Positions 48,975 through 58,658 of a stretch of DNA of 64,000 nt are shown here, one piece after another. The notes under the pieces are model-generated. The model worked only from the letters and a program-made list of their open reading frames with translations, did no database searches and was not told the DNA's origin. The stretch is from JAKFWF01 sp963750535. Lineage in GTDB: Bacteria > Pseudomonadota > Alphaproteobacteria > Rhizobiales > Hyphomicrobiaceae. Each line of letters starts with the position of its first letter. Within the stretch, counting starts at the first letter, position 1. Location: NCBI GenBank assembly GCA_963750535.1, contig CAVVRF010000047.1, forward strand, positions 62,001 through 126,000. The letters are read 5' to 3'. The translations under genes and the position numbers were made by a program.

Positions 48975-49754
48975 TCAATCCAGGTACGACCCGCCGTTGA
49001 CGTTGATCGTTTCGCCGACGATGTAGCCGGAGGCATCCGACAACAAGAACAGGACGACCGCGGCGATTTCTTCGATCGCGGCGAAGCGGCCGAGCGGAAT
49101 GCGCGCCATGGTCGCGGCCTTGTGCTCGTCGTTCATCGCTCTCGTCAGATCGGTATCGACCAGGCCGGGCGCGATCGCGTTGACCCGCACGCCGTGCGGC
49201 GCGGCCCAACCGGCGAGGGATTTCGTCAGTCCGATCAGGCCGGCCTTGGCCGCGGTGTAGTGGGCGTTGCCGATGAAATCGCCGCGCTTGCCGGCGACCG
49301 AGGAAATATTGACGACGCGGCCGGACTTTCTGGCGACCATCGTCGGCAGCACCGCATGCGACCAATTATAGGCCCCGGTGAGATGGATCTCGATCATCCG
49401 ATCCCACCGCTGGCGCGTGATCTGCGGAAACGAGACGAAGTCTCCGATGCCGGCGTTGTTGACGAGCAGGTCGACCGGTCCAAGCCGCTCGCCGATTTCG
49501 CGCGCCGCCCGCGTCACTTCGACGCTCGAGGATACGTCGCAAACGATCGGCAATGTCTGCGCGGCGTGGTCTCCAGTGAGTTTCGTGGCGAGTTCACTAG
49601 CAGCATTGCTGTCGAGATCGACGATTGCGACACGGGCGCCGGCAATCGCGAGTGCGGTCGAAATGCCGGCGCCGATTCCCTTGGCGCCGCCGGTGACGAC
49701 CGCGAGCCTGCCGGTGATGCCGGGGGTGGGCGCCGTCTGACTGGGCTCACGCAT
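48975..49754 (-). CDS. SDR-family NAD(P)-dependent oxidoreductase (FabG-like)
   Basis: 259 residues with the classical SDR motifs: TGGAKGIGAGISTALA (cofactor), NNAGIGD, catalytic Ser in VVNISSVAGKRGD, YTAAKAGLIGLTKSLA (Tyr-x-x-x-Lys) and C-terminal SDASGYIVGETINVNGGSYLD. Likely a sugar or polyol dehydrogenase judging from its neighbours, rather than a fatty-acid FabG. Its start overlaps the IclR stop by eight bases. Confidence 0.9.
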   Translation of the reverse strand: MREPSQTAPTPGITGRLAVVTGGAKGIGAGISTALAIAGARVAIVDLDSNAASELATKLTGDHAAQTLPIVCDVSSSVEVTRAAREIGERLGPVDLLVNNAGIGDFVSFPQITRQRWDRMIEIHLTGAYNWSHAVLPTMVARKSGRVVNISSVAGKRGDFIGNAHYTAAKAGLIGLTKSLAGWAAPHGVRVNAIAPGLVDTDLTRAMNDEHKAATMARIPLGRFAAIEEIAAVVLFLLSDASGYIVGETINVNGGSYLD

Positions 49755-50568
49755 TGGCGGCCTTCTTCTGACTGGTGCCGGTCACGAAGTCGATGACCCG
49801 GCGGCTCGGCCACAAGTCGGCAATTTCATTGGCCGTTGCCTGTACGTCAGGCGCGATCTGCTCCATGCGCTCGCGGGAAATTCGGGCAACGGGACCGGCC
49901 AGGCTGACCGTGCCGACGGCCCTCGCCGATTGGCGGTCGACAATGGCAAATGCCAACGCGCAGGTGCCCGGCTCGCCTTCCTCGATCGCAATGCCGTAGC
50001 CACGCTGCCTGGTGCGGGCAAGCTCCTGCCGGAGGCCAGCCTCGTCGCGCACGATCGGGCGGCCGAACCGTGCCGGAACGACGAATCCTCTGGCGCGCAC
50101 AAGCGCCACGGCCTCCTCTTCGTCGAGTGTCGCCAGCCACGCCTTGCCGGTCGCGGTCGCATGCAGCACCACCGACTGGCCGAGATCGGGATCGTAGCGC
50201 AAGCCGGACAGCGCCCCTTGCGATTTCGCGATCCAGATCAAGGTCTGGCCCTCGACGAGTGCCAGGCGCACCAATTCGCCGGTCCGCGCGGCCAGCCGAT
50301 CGAGTGATGGCTGGCAGATCTCGGTAATGCCCGAATTGGCCAGAAAGCGAAACCCGACCGCCGCCAGTCGGACCGTCAGGCGGTATCGCTGGCTTGCTTC
50401 GTCCTGAGCGGCGTACCCGCGCTTGACCAACGAGCCCAGCAGCCGATGTACGGCGCTCTTCGGCATCCCGAGTTGGCGCGAGATGTCACTGATCGACATG
50501 CCCGTTGGCCGATCGGCGAGCAGGTCGAGGATATCGACGAGCCTGTCTACGAAATCACCAACTGGCAA
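49747..50568 (-). CDS. IclR-family transcriptional regulator
   Basis: 273 residues: winged helix-turn-helix (about 1-65; MSISDISRQLGMPKSAVHRL) and IclR ligand domain (about 80-255; GQSVVLHATATGKAWLA, GEPGTCALAFAIVDRQ, AVGTVSLAGPVARIS). The reading frame begins with TTG 50568, which has GGAG seven bases upstream. An out-of-frame ATG at the same GGAG might be the true start if one base were wrong. It is divergent from the CUT1 transporter genes, with two GAAC-N3-GTTC palindromes between them that look like its operators. Confidence 0.9.
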   Translation of the reverse strand: MPVGDFVDRLVDILDLLADRPTGMSISDISRQLGMPKSAVHRLLGSLVKRGYAAQDEASQRYRLTVRLAAVGFRFLANSGITEICQPSLDRLAARTGELVRLALVEGQTLIWIAKSQGALSGLRYDPDLGQSVVLHATATGKAWLATLDEEEAVALVRARGFVVPARFGRPIVRDEAGLRQELARTRQRGYGIAIEEGEPGTCALAFAIVDRQSARAVGTVSLAGPVARISRERMEQIAPDVQATANEIADLWPSRRVIDFVTGTSQKKAANA

Positions 50569-50583
50569 GATTGCGCTCCATGA

Positions 50584-50598
50584 TAGAACGATGTTCTA
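50584..50598. promoter_or_regulatory. Candidate IclR operator, site 1
   Basis: TAGAAC-GAT-GTTCTA is a perfect 6-3-6 inverted repeat 16-30 bases before the regulator start. Its core GAAC-N3-GTTC recurs at site 2, and 15-bp palindromes of this kind are usual for IclR-family proteins. Its position fits autorepression. Confidence 0.6.
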
Positions 50599-50710
50599 AT
50601 GAAAGACAAACACGGCATTGTCAATCCGCCCAAGCGAGCCAAGACAGCGAATTCTGGACCGCTGCCCTGCGCGGATATTAGGCATTGACAACACGTAGTG
50701 CCTTACGCAT

Positions 50711-50725
50711 TAGAACAGTGTTCCA
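50711..50725. promoter_or_regulatory. Candidate IclR operator, site 2
   Basis: TAGAAC-AGT-GTTCCA repeats the GAAC-N3-GTTC core of site 1 with one mismatch in the outer arms. It lies 14-28 bases before the first permease start, where a bound repressor would block transcription. The two centres are 127 bases apart. Confidence 0.6.
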
Positions 50726-50738
50726 TCAGCGGTGCAAT

Positions 50739-51647
50739 ATGCTCGCATCCAATCCCGAAGTGGTCGCGGAAGCGTCGCACAGCCCGTCCCGGGGCGGGTG
50801 GGTGTATCCGTACCTTTGGTTCGCACCGGCGCTGGTGCTGCTACTGGCGGTGACGCTCTATCCGACGGCACTGGTGATCTGGCTGAGCTTCAATCGCACG
50901 CGGTTCTACGAGGTAGTCGGCTGGGCCGGGTTGTCCGCTTACGCCTCGGTACTGTCGTCGGACGCGTTCTGGGAGCTGACATTCAATTCGCTGACCTATG
51001 TCCTCGGCGTTCTCGCCGTCGTTCTTCCCCTGGGCCTCGCCAGCGCGATGGCGCTGCAGAACGTGACGCGAGGCGCGGCATTGTTCCGGACGCTGCTCTT
51101 GCTGCCCTGGACTTTGTCGATGGGCGTGGTCGGTTGCATCTGGCTGTGGCTTCTCAACCCATCCTATGGACCGATCAGCTACCTCATTCGCGGACTGGGG
51201 CTGGAGCCGGGCCTCATGCTGGGCGATCCCGGCATCGCTCTCCCGCTGGTCATCCTCGTCACCGCCTGGTGGTCGTTTCCATATGTCATGGTGATGATGA
51301 GCGCCGCACTGCAGAGCATCCCGGTGGAGCTGTACGAGGCGCTTGATATCGATGGCGGCGGCTTCGTCGCCCGGGTGCGGCACGTGGTGTGGCCGCACGT
51401 CAGCGCCACGCTCGGCAGCACGGCCCTTACCCTCGGCATCCTCTATCTGACGCTGATCACTTTGATCCTGGTGCTGACGGGCGGCGGCCCGCTGGGTGCC
51501 ACCAGCACCTGGAGCTTCGAAGTCTTCACCACTGCATTTCGCGCGGTCGATATCGCTCCGTCGTCCGTCATATCGGTCGTCGTCCTGCTGTTCAATCTGG
51601 TCCTCGGCTTCTTCTATATCCGGCTGACCGGCCGCGTCTCTGGATGA
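50739..51647 (+). CDS. CUT1-type sugar ABC transporter permease 1 (MalF-like)
   Basis: 302 residues from ATG 50739, with six helices and the ATPase-coupling loop EALDIDGGGFVARVRHVVWP (EAA motif). It is a short MalF/UgpA-like inner-membrane permease. It heads a three-gene unit with a second permease and a binding protein; no ATPase gene accompanies them. The open frame from 50685 crosses the operator, so the internal ATG is preferred, though the ribosome binding site is weak. Confidence 0.88.
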   Translation: MLASNPEVVAEASHSPSRGGWVYPYLWFAPALVLLLAVTLYPTALVIWLSFNRTRFYEVVGWAGLSAYASVLSSDAFWELTFNSLTYVLGVLAVVLPLGLASAMALQNVTRGAALFRTLLLLPWTLSMGVVGCIWLWLLNPSYGPISYLIRGLGLEPGLMLGDPGIALPLVILVTAWWSFPYVMVMMSAALQSIPVELYEALDIDGGGFVARVRHVVWPHVSATLGSTALTLGILYLTLITLILVLTGGGPLGATSTWSFEVFTTAFRAVDIAPSSVISVVVLLFNLVLGFFYIRLTGRVSG

Positions 51648-51660
51648 TGGGGCACCAACA

Positions 51661-52495
51661 ATGCGCAACTCGCTGACTGCGCGCGCACTGTCCTACGCGA
51701 TGCTGGTCCTTCTATCGATCGTCGTGCTGCTGCCAATTGCCTGGGCGCTTTCGACGTCGTTGAAGCCGGAAGCATCGGTGATCAGCTACCCGCCAGTCTT
51801 CCTGCCGCCGCAGCTGTCGTTCGAAGGCTATCTGGCAGTATTCCGGCAACAGAACTTCGTGGTCGAATTGCTGAACTCCGTGCTCTATGCGGTGGCGGCG
51901 ATTGCGCTGACGATCGCGGTCTCGGCGCCGGCCGGCTACGCCGCCTCGCGCCTCGAGTTTCGCGGCAAGCGGGCGGTGATGCTGCTCATACTGGCAACGT
52001 CGATGGTCCCGGGCGTGGCGTTGCTGGTGCCGACGTACTTCCTGCTCGACCGCATCGGCCTGCTCAATAATCCGGTGGCGATCATCGTGCTCCAGGCGGC
52101 GCGTCTGGTGCCGCAGACCGTCTGGTTCATGCAGAATTTCGTAACGGCGGTTCCCTTGGAGCTCGACGAGGCATCGCAGATCGATGGCGCGACCCGTTGG
52201 CAGAGCTTCACCCGGATCATTCTGCCGCTGATCAAGCCGGGCATCGCGGCGACCGCCGTGTTGGGCGTGATCACGACCTGGAACGACTACATCACGGTAG
52301 CGGCATTCGCCCCTGACGTCGGTCGCACGGACCTTGCAGGTCGCGCTCGTCAATCAGGTGTTCGACAGCATCGGGATCACCTGGTCCTACGTGATGGCGT
52401 TCGCGCTCGTCTCCTCGCTGCCGGTCGTCGGCATGTTCATGGTCGCCCAGAAATGGTTCATCAGCGGCCTGACGGCAGGAGCCGTGAAGGGATGA
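51661..52495 (+). CDS. CUT1-type sugar ABC transporter permease 2 (MalG-like, frameshift near 52311)
   Basis: The frame from ATG 51661 gives the usual MalG/UgpE permease with EASQIDGATRWQSFTRIILP (EAA loop). It then breaks in a CCCC run near 52311. The other frame resumes LTSVARTLQVALVNQVFDSI and ends with MFMVAQKWFISGLTAGAVKG, the expected C-terminus. With one C removed the protein is 277 residues, normal length, so sequencing error is likely. It lies 13 bases after permease 1. Confidence 0.83.
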
Positions 52496-52540
52496 ACCAC
52501 AAAAAGAAACGGCAAAGCAGGACAACCCACGGAGGAAATA

Positions 52541-53860
52541 ATGGCCAAGAGTATCGACAAGAGACGCTTCACGCGGCGATCGGTGATTGCCGGCATGTCG
52601 GCCAGTGCAATTGCCGTCCGGTTGCAAGGCGGCCGCGCACTTGCTCAGTCGACTGCCGCCGGCGAGATCAGCTACAACACGTTTCTCGATCCAGCCAACG
52701 TCAATGATCCGCGGGCCGCGGCGCAGGGCCGCATGATCGCGGCGTTCGAGAGCGCCTTCCCGCGGATCAAGGTCAAGGTCGTCGTCGATCCCGCCGGACA
52801 GAACGGCATCCGGGCATCTCGGGCCAAGGCCGATACACCGGACATCATTCGCGTACCCAACTTCTCGATGCCGGAGTTCGTGGCGACCGGCTCGATGCTG
52901 CCGGTCGACGAGCTCGTGGTGCGCGACAAGGTCGACATGGCCGACTGGCTGATTCCTCTCGATCAGACCAAGGTCAACGGCCGGTTGTGGGGCCTGCAGC
53001 AGGATTTCCGCATTCCGATCCTGACCTACCGCAAGAGCCGCTTCGCGGAAGGACAGGTGGCGAGCCCGCCGCGGACGTTCGATGAGGTTGGCGCACTCGG
53101 CGCGAAAATCACCAAGGGCAACGTGATCGGCTACGCGATACCGATCGGCAGCACCGGCGGCATCGGCGGTGCCCAGGCCTTTGTCGAGTTCATGCTGAGC
53201 TCGATGCTGCCCGGCAACCAGGGCGCGTTCTTCGCAGCCGACGGGCGCGCCATCGGTTTCACGGACGAGCGACTGGTGCTGGCCGCAACCGTCATTCGCG
53301 ATCTCTTCACCAAATACAAGGCGTCGACGCCGGTCACGCTGCAGTTCGGCTACAACGAATTGCAGGATGCCATTCGCGTCGGCACCGTGGCGTCCGCCAC
53401 CTTCGGGCTGCATCGCTACAAGGGTATCGAGCGCCAGGTGGCGGGCAACGACCTCGGCTGGGCGGCGCCGCCTTCGGTCGGAGCCGACGACAAGCACGCA
53501 GTCTATGGCTTCCAGCTTTGCATCAATAGCAATTCGCCGCACAAGGAGGCGGCCTGGGAATTCGTGAAGTTCATGACCAGCCCGCCGGCCCAGCAGATTG
53601 CCGGCGAAGGCGGCGAGGTGGTCGCGCGCTCCAGCGCCTACACCAGCGCGTACTTCCAGTCCCCGGCGGCCAAGGACCAGCTCGGCTGGAAGCAACTGGT
53701 CCAGCAGCGCGGCCGGGTCGTGACCTATTCCGTCATCCAGTCATCGTTCAACCAGATCGTCGGCGACGCATTCCAGCGCATGATCCTGCGGAATGCAACG
53801 CCGGAGGCAGTCGCAGCCGAAATCAAGACCAAGTATGCGGAAGCGCTCGCCAAGTCCTGA
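52541..53860 (+). CDS. Extracellular solute-binding protein of the CUT1 transporter
   Basis: 439 residues. A twin-arginine-like signal (KRRFTRRSVIAGMSASAIAV) ends ALAQST. The mature protein has the family-1 binding fold, with early DPRAAAQGRMIAAFESAFPR and NSPHKEAAWEFVKFMTSPPA before the end, as in MalE/UgpB-like proteins. GGAGG lies six bases before ATG. It delivers a sugar-like ligand to the two permeases upstream; the ligand is unknown. Confidence 0.9.
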   Translation: MAKSIDKRRFTRRSVIAGMSASAIAVRLQGGRALAQSTAAGEISYNTFLDPANVNDPRAAAQGRMIAAFESAFPRIKVKVVVDPAGQNGIRASRAKADTPDIIRVPNFSMPEFVATGSMLPVDELVVRDKVDMADWLIPLDQTKVNGRLWGLQQDFRIPILTYRKSRFAEGQVASPPRTFDEVGALGAKITKGNVIGYAIPIGSTGGIGGAQAFVEFMLSSMLPGNQGAFFAADGRAIGFTDERLVLAATVIRDLFTKYKASTPVTLQFGYNELQDAIRVGTVASATFGLHRYKGIERQVAGNDLGWAAPPSVGADDKHAVYGFQLCINSNSPHKEAAWEFVKFMTSPPAQQIAGEGGEVVARSSAYTSAYFQSPAAKDQLGWKQLVQQRGRVVTYSVIQSSFNQIVGDAFQRMILRNATPEAVAAEIKTKYAEALAKS

Positions 53861-53885
53861 GGGGCGTTGTCCGGCGCCGCCTCCT

Positions 53886-53904
53886 GCCCGCTGATCCCGC
53901 GGGC
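53886..53904 (+). terminator. Possible terminator hairpin after the CUT1 operon
   Basis: GCCCGC (53886-53891) and GCGGGC (53899-53904) form a 6-bp stem with a seven-base loop, followed by GGGCGTTTCCCC with only three T. It lies 26 bases after the binding-protein stop in a convergent gap, which favours a termination role. Confidence 0.35.
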
Positions 53905-54108
53905 GGGCGTTTCCCCTGGCGGCGCCGGCATCGGCAATTGCACCATCGATGACGTGACGCCGATCGCTACCGACCTCGGATGTAGCTGGATCGTATCGTC
54001 GCCAGGCTCGTCACGACGCCGATGCCTTGTGATGTCAAAGTCGTCCGTAAACATTGCAAACGACCGCCCGCCCCGTGCGCGATGGCGGTTCGTGGTCGCA
54101 GCAACCCT

Positions 54109-56068
54109 TCAGACAGCGCGGCCCGCCAGCAGTCCTTCGTAAACCGCCTCCTCGGCCGAGCGCGGTGACAGGCAGTCGCCGGCCAGATGGATCGGCAGAC
54201 CAAGCGACGACAGGCTCTGCTCCAGGCCCGTCTGCGGTGCATGTCCCATCGCCATGACGACGGTGTCGACGGCATCGCAGACGATTGCCTTGCCCGACAC
54301 GATATGCGTCAGGTAGACGGTATCGCCATCGACGCCATAGAGGCGCGCATAGGGGATGATCTCGACGCCGAGGTCGTGCAGCTTCGCGGCCCACAGATCG
54401 CGCAAGTACATCTGCAGGTTCTGGCCTGCGTGCAGACCGTTGACCGCCAGGCGGACGTGGCGGCCATCGCGCGCCAGCTTCTCGGCGAGCCCCATGCCGA
54501 CCCAGTCGCAGCGCCAGTCGGCGATCAACACCCGCGAGCCCGGATTGGCCTTCGACGTCAGCACATCCCAGGCCTCGACGACGTGGCCGGTCTCGCGGCC
54601 CTCGACCGCGGGCGAGTAGGGCGTGGCCCCGGTCGCGACGATGACCGCCTCGACCCCGAGCTTCGCCACCAGTGCGACATCGACGGTGGTGCCGAGCCGG
54701 ACTTCGATCCGGGCATTGCGGATCTCGTGCTCGAGATTGGTGACGAGCCCGCCGAACTCTGCCCGCTCCGGCAGCAGCTGCGCCAGCAGCGCCTGGCCGC
54801 CGAGCCGCCTGGCGGCCTCGCACAGCACCACGTCGTGCCCGCGTTCGGCAGCCGTGACCGCCGCCTTCATGCCGGCCGGGCCGCCGCCGGCGACCAGCAC
54901 GCGCTTCCTCGGGCTTGCCGGCGAAGGTGCGCCGAGCTTTGCCTCGCGCCCGGTCAATCGGATTCTGGATGCACGAAATCGGGTAGCCGAGGTGGTAGTG
55001 GCCGATGCAGGCCTGGTTGCAGGCGATGCAGGCGCGAATGTCGTCGAGGCGTCCGGACAGCGCCTTGTTGGCCATTTCCGGATCGGAGATCATTGCCCGC
55101 GTCATGCCGCACATGTCGGCTTGACCCGCCGCCAGGATCTGTTCCGCGATCTGCGGCTGATTGATCCGTCCGGCAACGAACACCGGCAGCCCGATCGCCG
55201 CGCGCAACGTGCCGGATTGCGGCGCCACATATCCGGTCTTCACCTCCATCGGCGGCACGACGTGGATCGAACCGCCGAGACCGGCCATCGATCCGGTGGT
55301 GACGTTGACATAGTCGAGTGCGCCCTGTCGGCTGAGATCCTGACAAATGGCGATCACCTCGCCGGCGTCGAGCCCATCCGCCTCGACCTCCTCGGCCGAA
55401 ATGCGCATGCCGACGATTCTGTCGCTGCCGACCGACTTGCGGGTGGCGGCGAGGCACTCGACAAGGAATCGCATCCGATTTTCCCGGCTGCCGCCGAACC
55501 TGTCGGTGCGCAGATTGGTTGCCGGATTGAGGAACTGCGAGAACAGGAGGCCGTGGCTGGCGACCAGCTCGACACCGTCGAGCCCGGCTTGCGCAAACCG
55601 CCCGGCAGCGGCGCCACAGGCGGCGATCAATTCCTCGATCAGTGCGATCGGCAACTCTCGCGGCATGGTGTGGAAGCGATTGTCCGGCACCGCCGAGGGT
55701 GCGTAGGCGACGCCACGCAGTCCGCCGCTCATGCGCCGCGAGACCCGTCCGGAATGCGAGAGCTGGCCGAAGATCTTCGCTCCGTGGCGATGCACCGCGT
55801 CGGCGAGCCGCGCCATGCCAGCAATGCAGTCGTCGGCGGCGACGATCAGCTCGGGCGAGTCGCTGAGTGCCGTCTCGTGGAAGCGTGCCGCCTCGATGAT
55901 GATCAGTCCGGCGCCGCCGCGCGCTCTCGCCTCATGGTAGGCGACCATGTCGTCTGAAGGCAGGCCGCCCTTGGCGAGGTAGGTTTGATGCCCGGTCGAC
56001 AGGATTCGATTGCGGATCTCGATTTCCCGCAGCTTGAGGGGGCGGAACAGATTTGCGAACTGCGACAT
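54109..56068 (-). CDS. TMADH/DgcA-like FMN-[Fe-S]-FAD oxidoreductase (frameshift near 54957)
   Basis: The first frame (MSQFANLFRPLKLREIEIRN) is an old-yellow-enzyme-type FMN barrel (about 1-340) with GGAGLIIIEAARFHETAL. The Fe-S cysteine motif is CIACNQACIGHYHLGYPISC (near 345-365). One extra base near 54957 shifts to the frame carrying RKRVLVAGGGPAGMKAAVTA (FAD) and IHLAGDCLSPRSAEEAVYEG to the stop at 54109. The joined length is about 652 residues. This layout is shared by trimethylamine dehydrogenase, 2,4-dienoyl-CoA reductase and the dimethylglycine/stachydrine demethylases DgcA and StcD. The neighbouring DMGDH-like gene favours N-demethylation. Confidence 0.82.
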
Positions 56069-56157
56069 CAGACATTCCAATCGACGTTTGAGTTCGGCCG
56101 GTCATGTTGCGCGCCTAACGCATGGCAATCAACGCTGTTGCGGCCCGCTTGCCGCTC

Positions 56158-58587
56158 CTACGCCCGGATGCGAACGTTCTGCGGGTCGTAGAGCGGCTCG
56201 GCTGCGACCATCGCGGGGCGACGGTCGCCATAGATTTCGATGGTCAGCTCCGTGCCGGCTGCGGCCTGGGCACGGCGCACATAGGCGAGTGCAATCGAGC
56301 GGCCGATACGGTGACCGTACCCGCCGGACGTCACGATACCGACCCGCTCGCTACCCTTGAAGACGGTCGCGACCGGCGGCGCATCGGCCTCGGTGGCGTC
56401 GACCAGCAAGGCCACCAGCCGGTCGGCAGTTCCGCTCTCCTGCTCTCGCACCAGCGCAGCGCGGCCGGGAAAATCGGGTTTGGCGAGACGCACAAACCTG
56501 TCGAGGCCGGCCGACAGCGGAGAATACTCGGTCGTCAAGTCCTGCTTCCAGGACCGGTAGCACTTCTCGAGCCGCAGGCTGTCGATCGCATAGATCCCGA
56601 CGTTGGCGACGCCGAGCGATTGGCCGGCTTTCATCAGCGCGGCATGGAGCGGGGTGACCTGCGGCATCGGCACATGCAATTCCCAGCCAAGCTCGCCGAC
56701 GTAGTTGACCCGCAGTGCCGCCACCTCGATGCCCGCGACAACGAGCTTCTGCACGCTGAGCCAGGGAAACGCCGCATTGGACAGGTCCGCCGTCGTCAGC
56801 ATCGCCAGCAACTCACGTGAGCGCGGCCCAGCCACGACGAGGGTGGTGTAGGCGGCGGTCTGGTTGTCGATCCGGACATCCCGGCCGCGCACGTGCTGGC
56901 GCAATAGATCATCGTCGTGCCACTCGCCGCTCGCCGCCGAAAGAAGCCAGAAGCGATCCGCTGATTGCCGCGTGATCGTGAATTCGCTGGCGATCCCGCC
57001 CTGCGAGGTCAAGACGTAGCTCAGCGAGATCCGCCCCTCGCGGGGCAGCGGGCCGGCGATCATCCGATCGAGCGCCTCGGCCGCGCCTGGTCCGGAAATC
57101 TCGAACCGCGTGAAGCCCGGCAACTCGGTGATGCCGACGCGCTCGGCGACGGCCAGGCACTCCCGCGCGATGGCCGGCGTGAAGGCCGGCCGCCGCAGCG
57201 TCAGACGATCCTGCAGGGATGCCTCGCCGGCATCGCGCGGGAACCAGGTCGCCCGCTCCCAGCCGTTGCGGGCGCCGAACAGCGCGCCTTGCGCCGCGAG
57301 GCTGGCATGCAGTGCGGACGTCTTTGCCGGACGGCCAGCCGTCCGCTCCTCGTACGGAAACGAGATGGCGTACTCGCGCTGATAGAGCTCGACCGCCTTG
57401 GCACGCGTGTAGTCCATCGTCACATGGCCGGTAAAGCGGCGCGGATCGAGCGACCACAGGTCCCACTCGGACTCGCCATCCACCACCCAGTCGGCGAGCG
57501 TCTTGCCGGCGCCGCCGGCCTGCACGATGCCGAACGAGAAGACGCAGGCCTCGTAGAAGTTCGTCAGGCCCGGTGCCGGTCCGAGCAGGGGGTTGCCGTC
57601 GGGAGTGTAGGGGATCGGACCATTGATCACCTTCTTGATGCCGACCGAACCCAGGATCGGCACGCGGCGGCAGGCAAGCTCGATGTGCCGCTCAAGCCGT
57701 TCCAGATCGTCGGGAAACAGCTCGAACGCGAAGCGCTCGGGAATGCCGTCGCTCCAATGCGGCGTCGCCTTCCATTCGTAGGGGCCGAGCAGCAACCCAT
57801 CGCCTTCCTGCCGCAGATAGTAGCTGTCCTGCGGATCGCGCAGCAGCGGCAGCTTGCCTGCCCGGCCCTTGAGCTCGTCGATCGTGGCGGTGACGAGATA
57901 CTGGTGCGACATCGCAACCGAAGGGATTGCGCGTCCGACCATCGCGCCAATTTCTGCTGCCCGATAGCCGGCGGCGTTGACGACGATTTCCGCCGTCACC
58001 GTCCCGCGCGTCGTCTCGATGCGCCACTCGCGCCCACTCGATCGGCTGATGCCGGTCACCTTGCAGGCCCTGGCGATCCTCGCTCCGAGATCGCGCGCGC
58101 CCTTGGCAAACGCCTGCGTCAGCTGCGCCGGATCGATGTCGCCGTCGAGCGGGTCCCACTGCCCGCCTTCGAGGTCGTGCAGCTCGATGAAGGGATAGCG
58201 CGACTTGATGTCGGCGGGACCGAGCATCTCGAAGTCGATCCCCTGGTGCCGCGCCATCTCGGTCACGTGCCGGAACTCGTCCATGCGCTCGCGGTCCTGG
58301 GCAAGCCGCAGCGCGCCCGTCACGTGATAGTTGATCGGATAGCCGACAGCGGCCCCCAGCGAGGCATAGAGCCGCGTCGAGTACCGCTGCAGCTTCATGA
58401 CGCCCCAGCTGCCCGAGAAATTCGGACAGTTGCCGGCGGCATGCCAGGTCGAGCCGGCGGTCAGCTCGTCCATCTCGACCAGCAGGCTGTCGGTCCATCC
58501 GCGCAGCGCCAGATGATAAAGCGCGCTGCAGCCGACGGCACCGCCGCCGATGACCAGGACACGGACGTGGCTCGGAAGGTCACTCAT
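56158..58587 (-). CDS. FAD-dependent dimethylglycine/sarcosine dehydrogenase-like protein with GcvT domain
   Basis: 809 residues from ATG 58587. The DAO domain (about 1-370) starts VRVLVIGGGAVGCSALYHLA and contains GSTWHAAGNCPNF, whose His is the covalent FAD attachment site in mammalian dimethylglycine dehydrogenase. A FAO_M linker and a GcvT aminomethyltransferase-like domain (about 425-800; LRVNYVGELGWELHVPMP; GYGHRIGRSIALAYVRR) follow. The GcvT part passes the released methyl group to tetrahydrofolate. Full-length for the family. A GTG three codons upstream is an alternative start. Part of the methylated-amine operon. Confidence 0.9.
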   Translation of the reverse strand: MSDLPSHVRVLVIGGGAVGCSALYHLALRGWTDSLLVEMDELTAGSTWHAAGNCPNFSGSWGVMKLQRYSTRLYASLGAAVGYPINYHVTGALRLAQDRERMDEFRHVTEMARHQGIDFEMLGPADIKSRYPFIELHDLEGGQWDPLDGDIDPAQLTQAFAKGARDLGARIARACKVTGISRSSGREWRIETTRGTVTAEIVVNAAGYRAAEIGAMVGRAIPSVAMSHQYLVTATIDELKGRAGKLPLLRDPQDSYYLRQEGDGLLLGPYEWKATPHWSDGIPERFAFELFPDDLERLERHIELACRRVPILGSVGIKKVINGPIPYTPDGNPLLGPAPGLTNFYEACVFSFGIVQAGGAGKTLADWVVDGESEWDLWSLDPRRFTGHVTMDYTRAKAVELYQREYAISFPYEERTAGRPAKTSALHASLAAQGALFGARNGWERATWFPRDAGEASLQDRLTLRRPAFTPAIARECLAVAERVGITELPGFTRFEISGPGAAEALDRMIAGPLPREGRISLSYVLTSQGGIASEFTITRQSADRFWLLSAASGEWHDDDLLRQHVRGRDVRIDNQTAAYTTLVVAGPRSRELLAMLTTADLSNAAFPWLSVQKLVVAGIEVAALRVNYVGELGWELHVPMPQVTPLHAALMKAGQSLGVANVGIYAIDSLRLEKCYRSWKQDLTTEYSPLSAGLDRFVRLAKPDFPGRAALVREQESGTADRLVALLVDATEADAPPVATVFKGSERVGIVTSGGYGHRIGRSIALAYVRRAQAAAGTELTIEIYGDRRPAMVAAEPLYDPQNVRIRA

Positions 58588-58658
58588 GGCGTCCACCAGT
58601 TGCGCCGCGCGGCGGGGGAATGAACTGCCGGCACCGGCGGCGCCGGCAGTCCCGGTTG

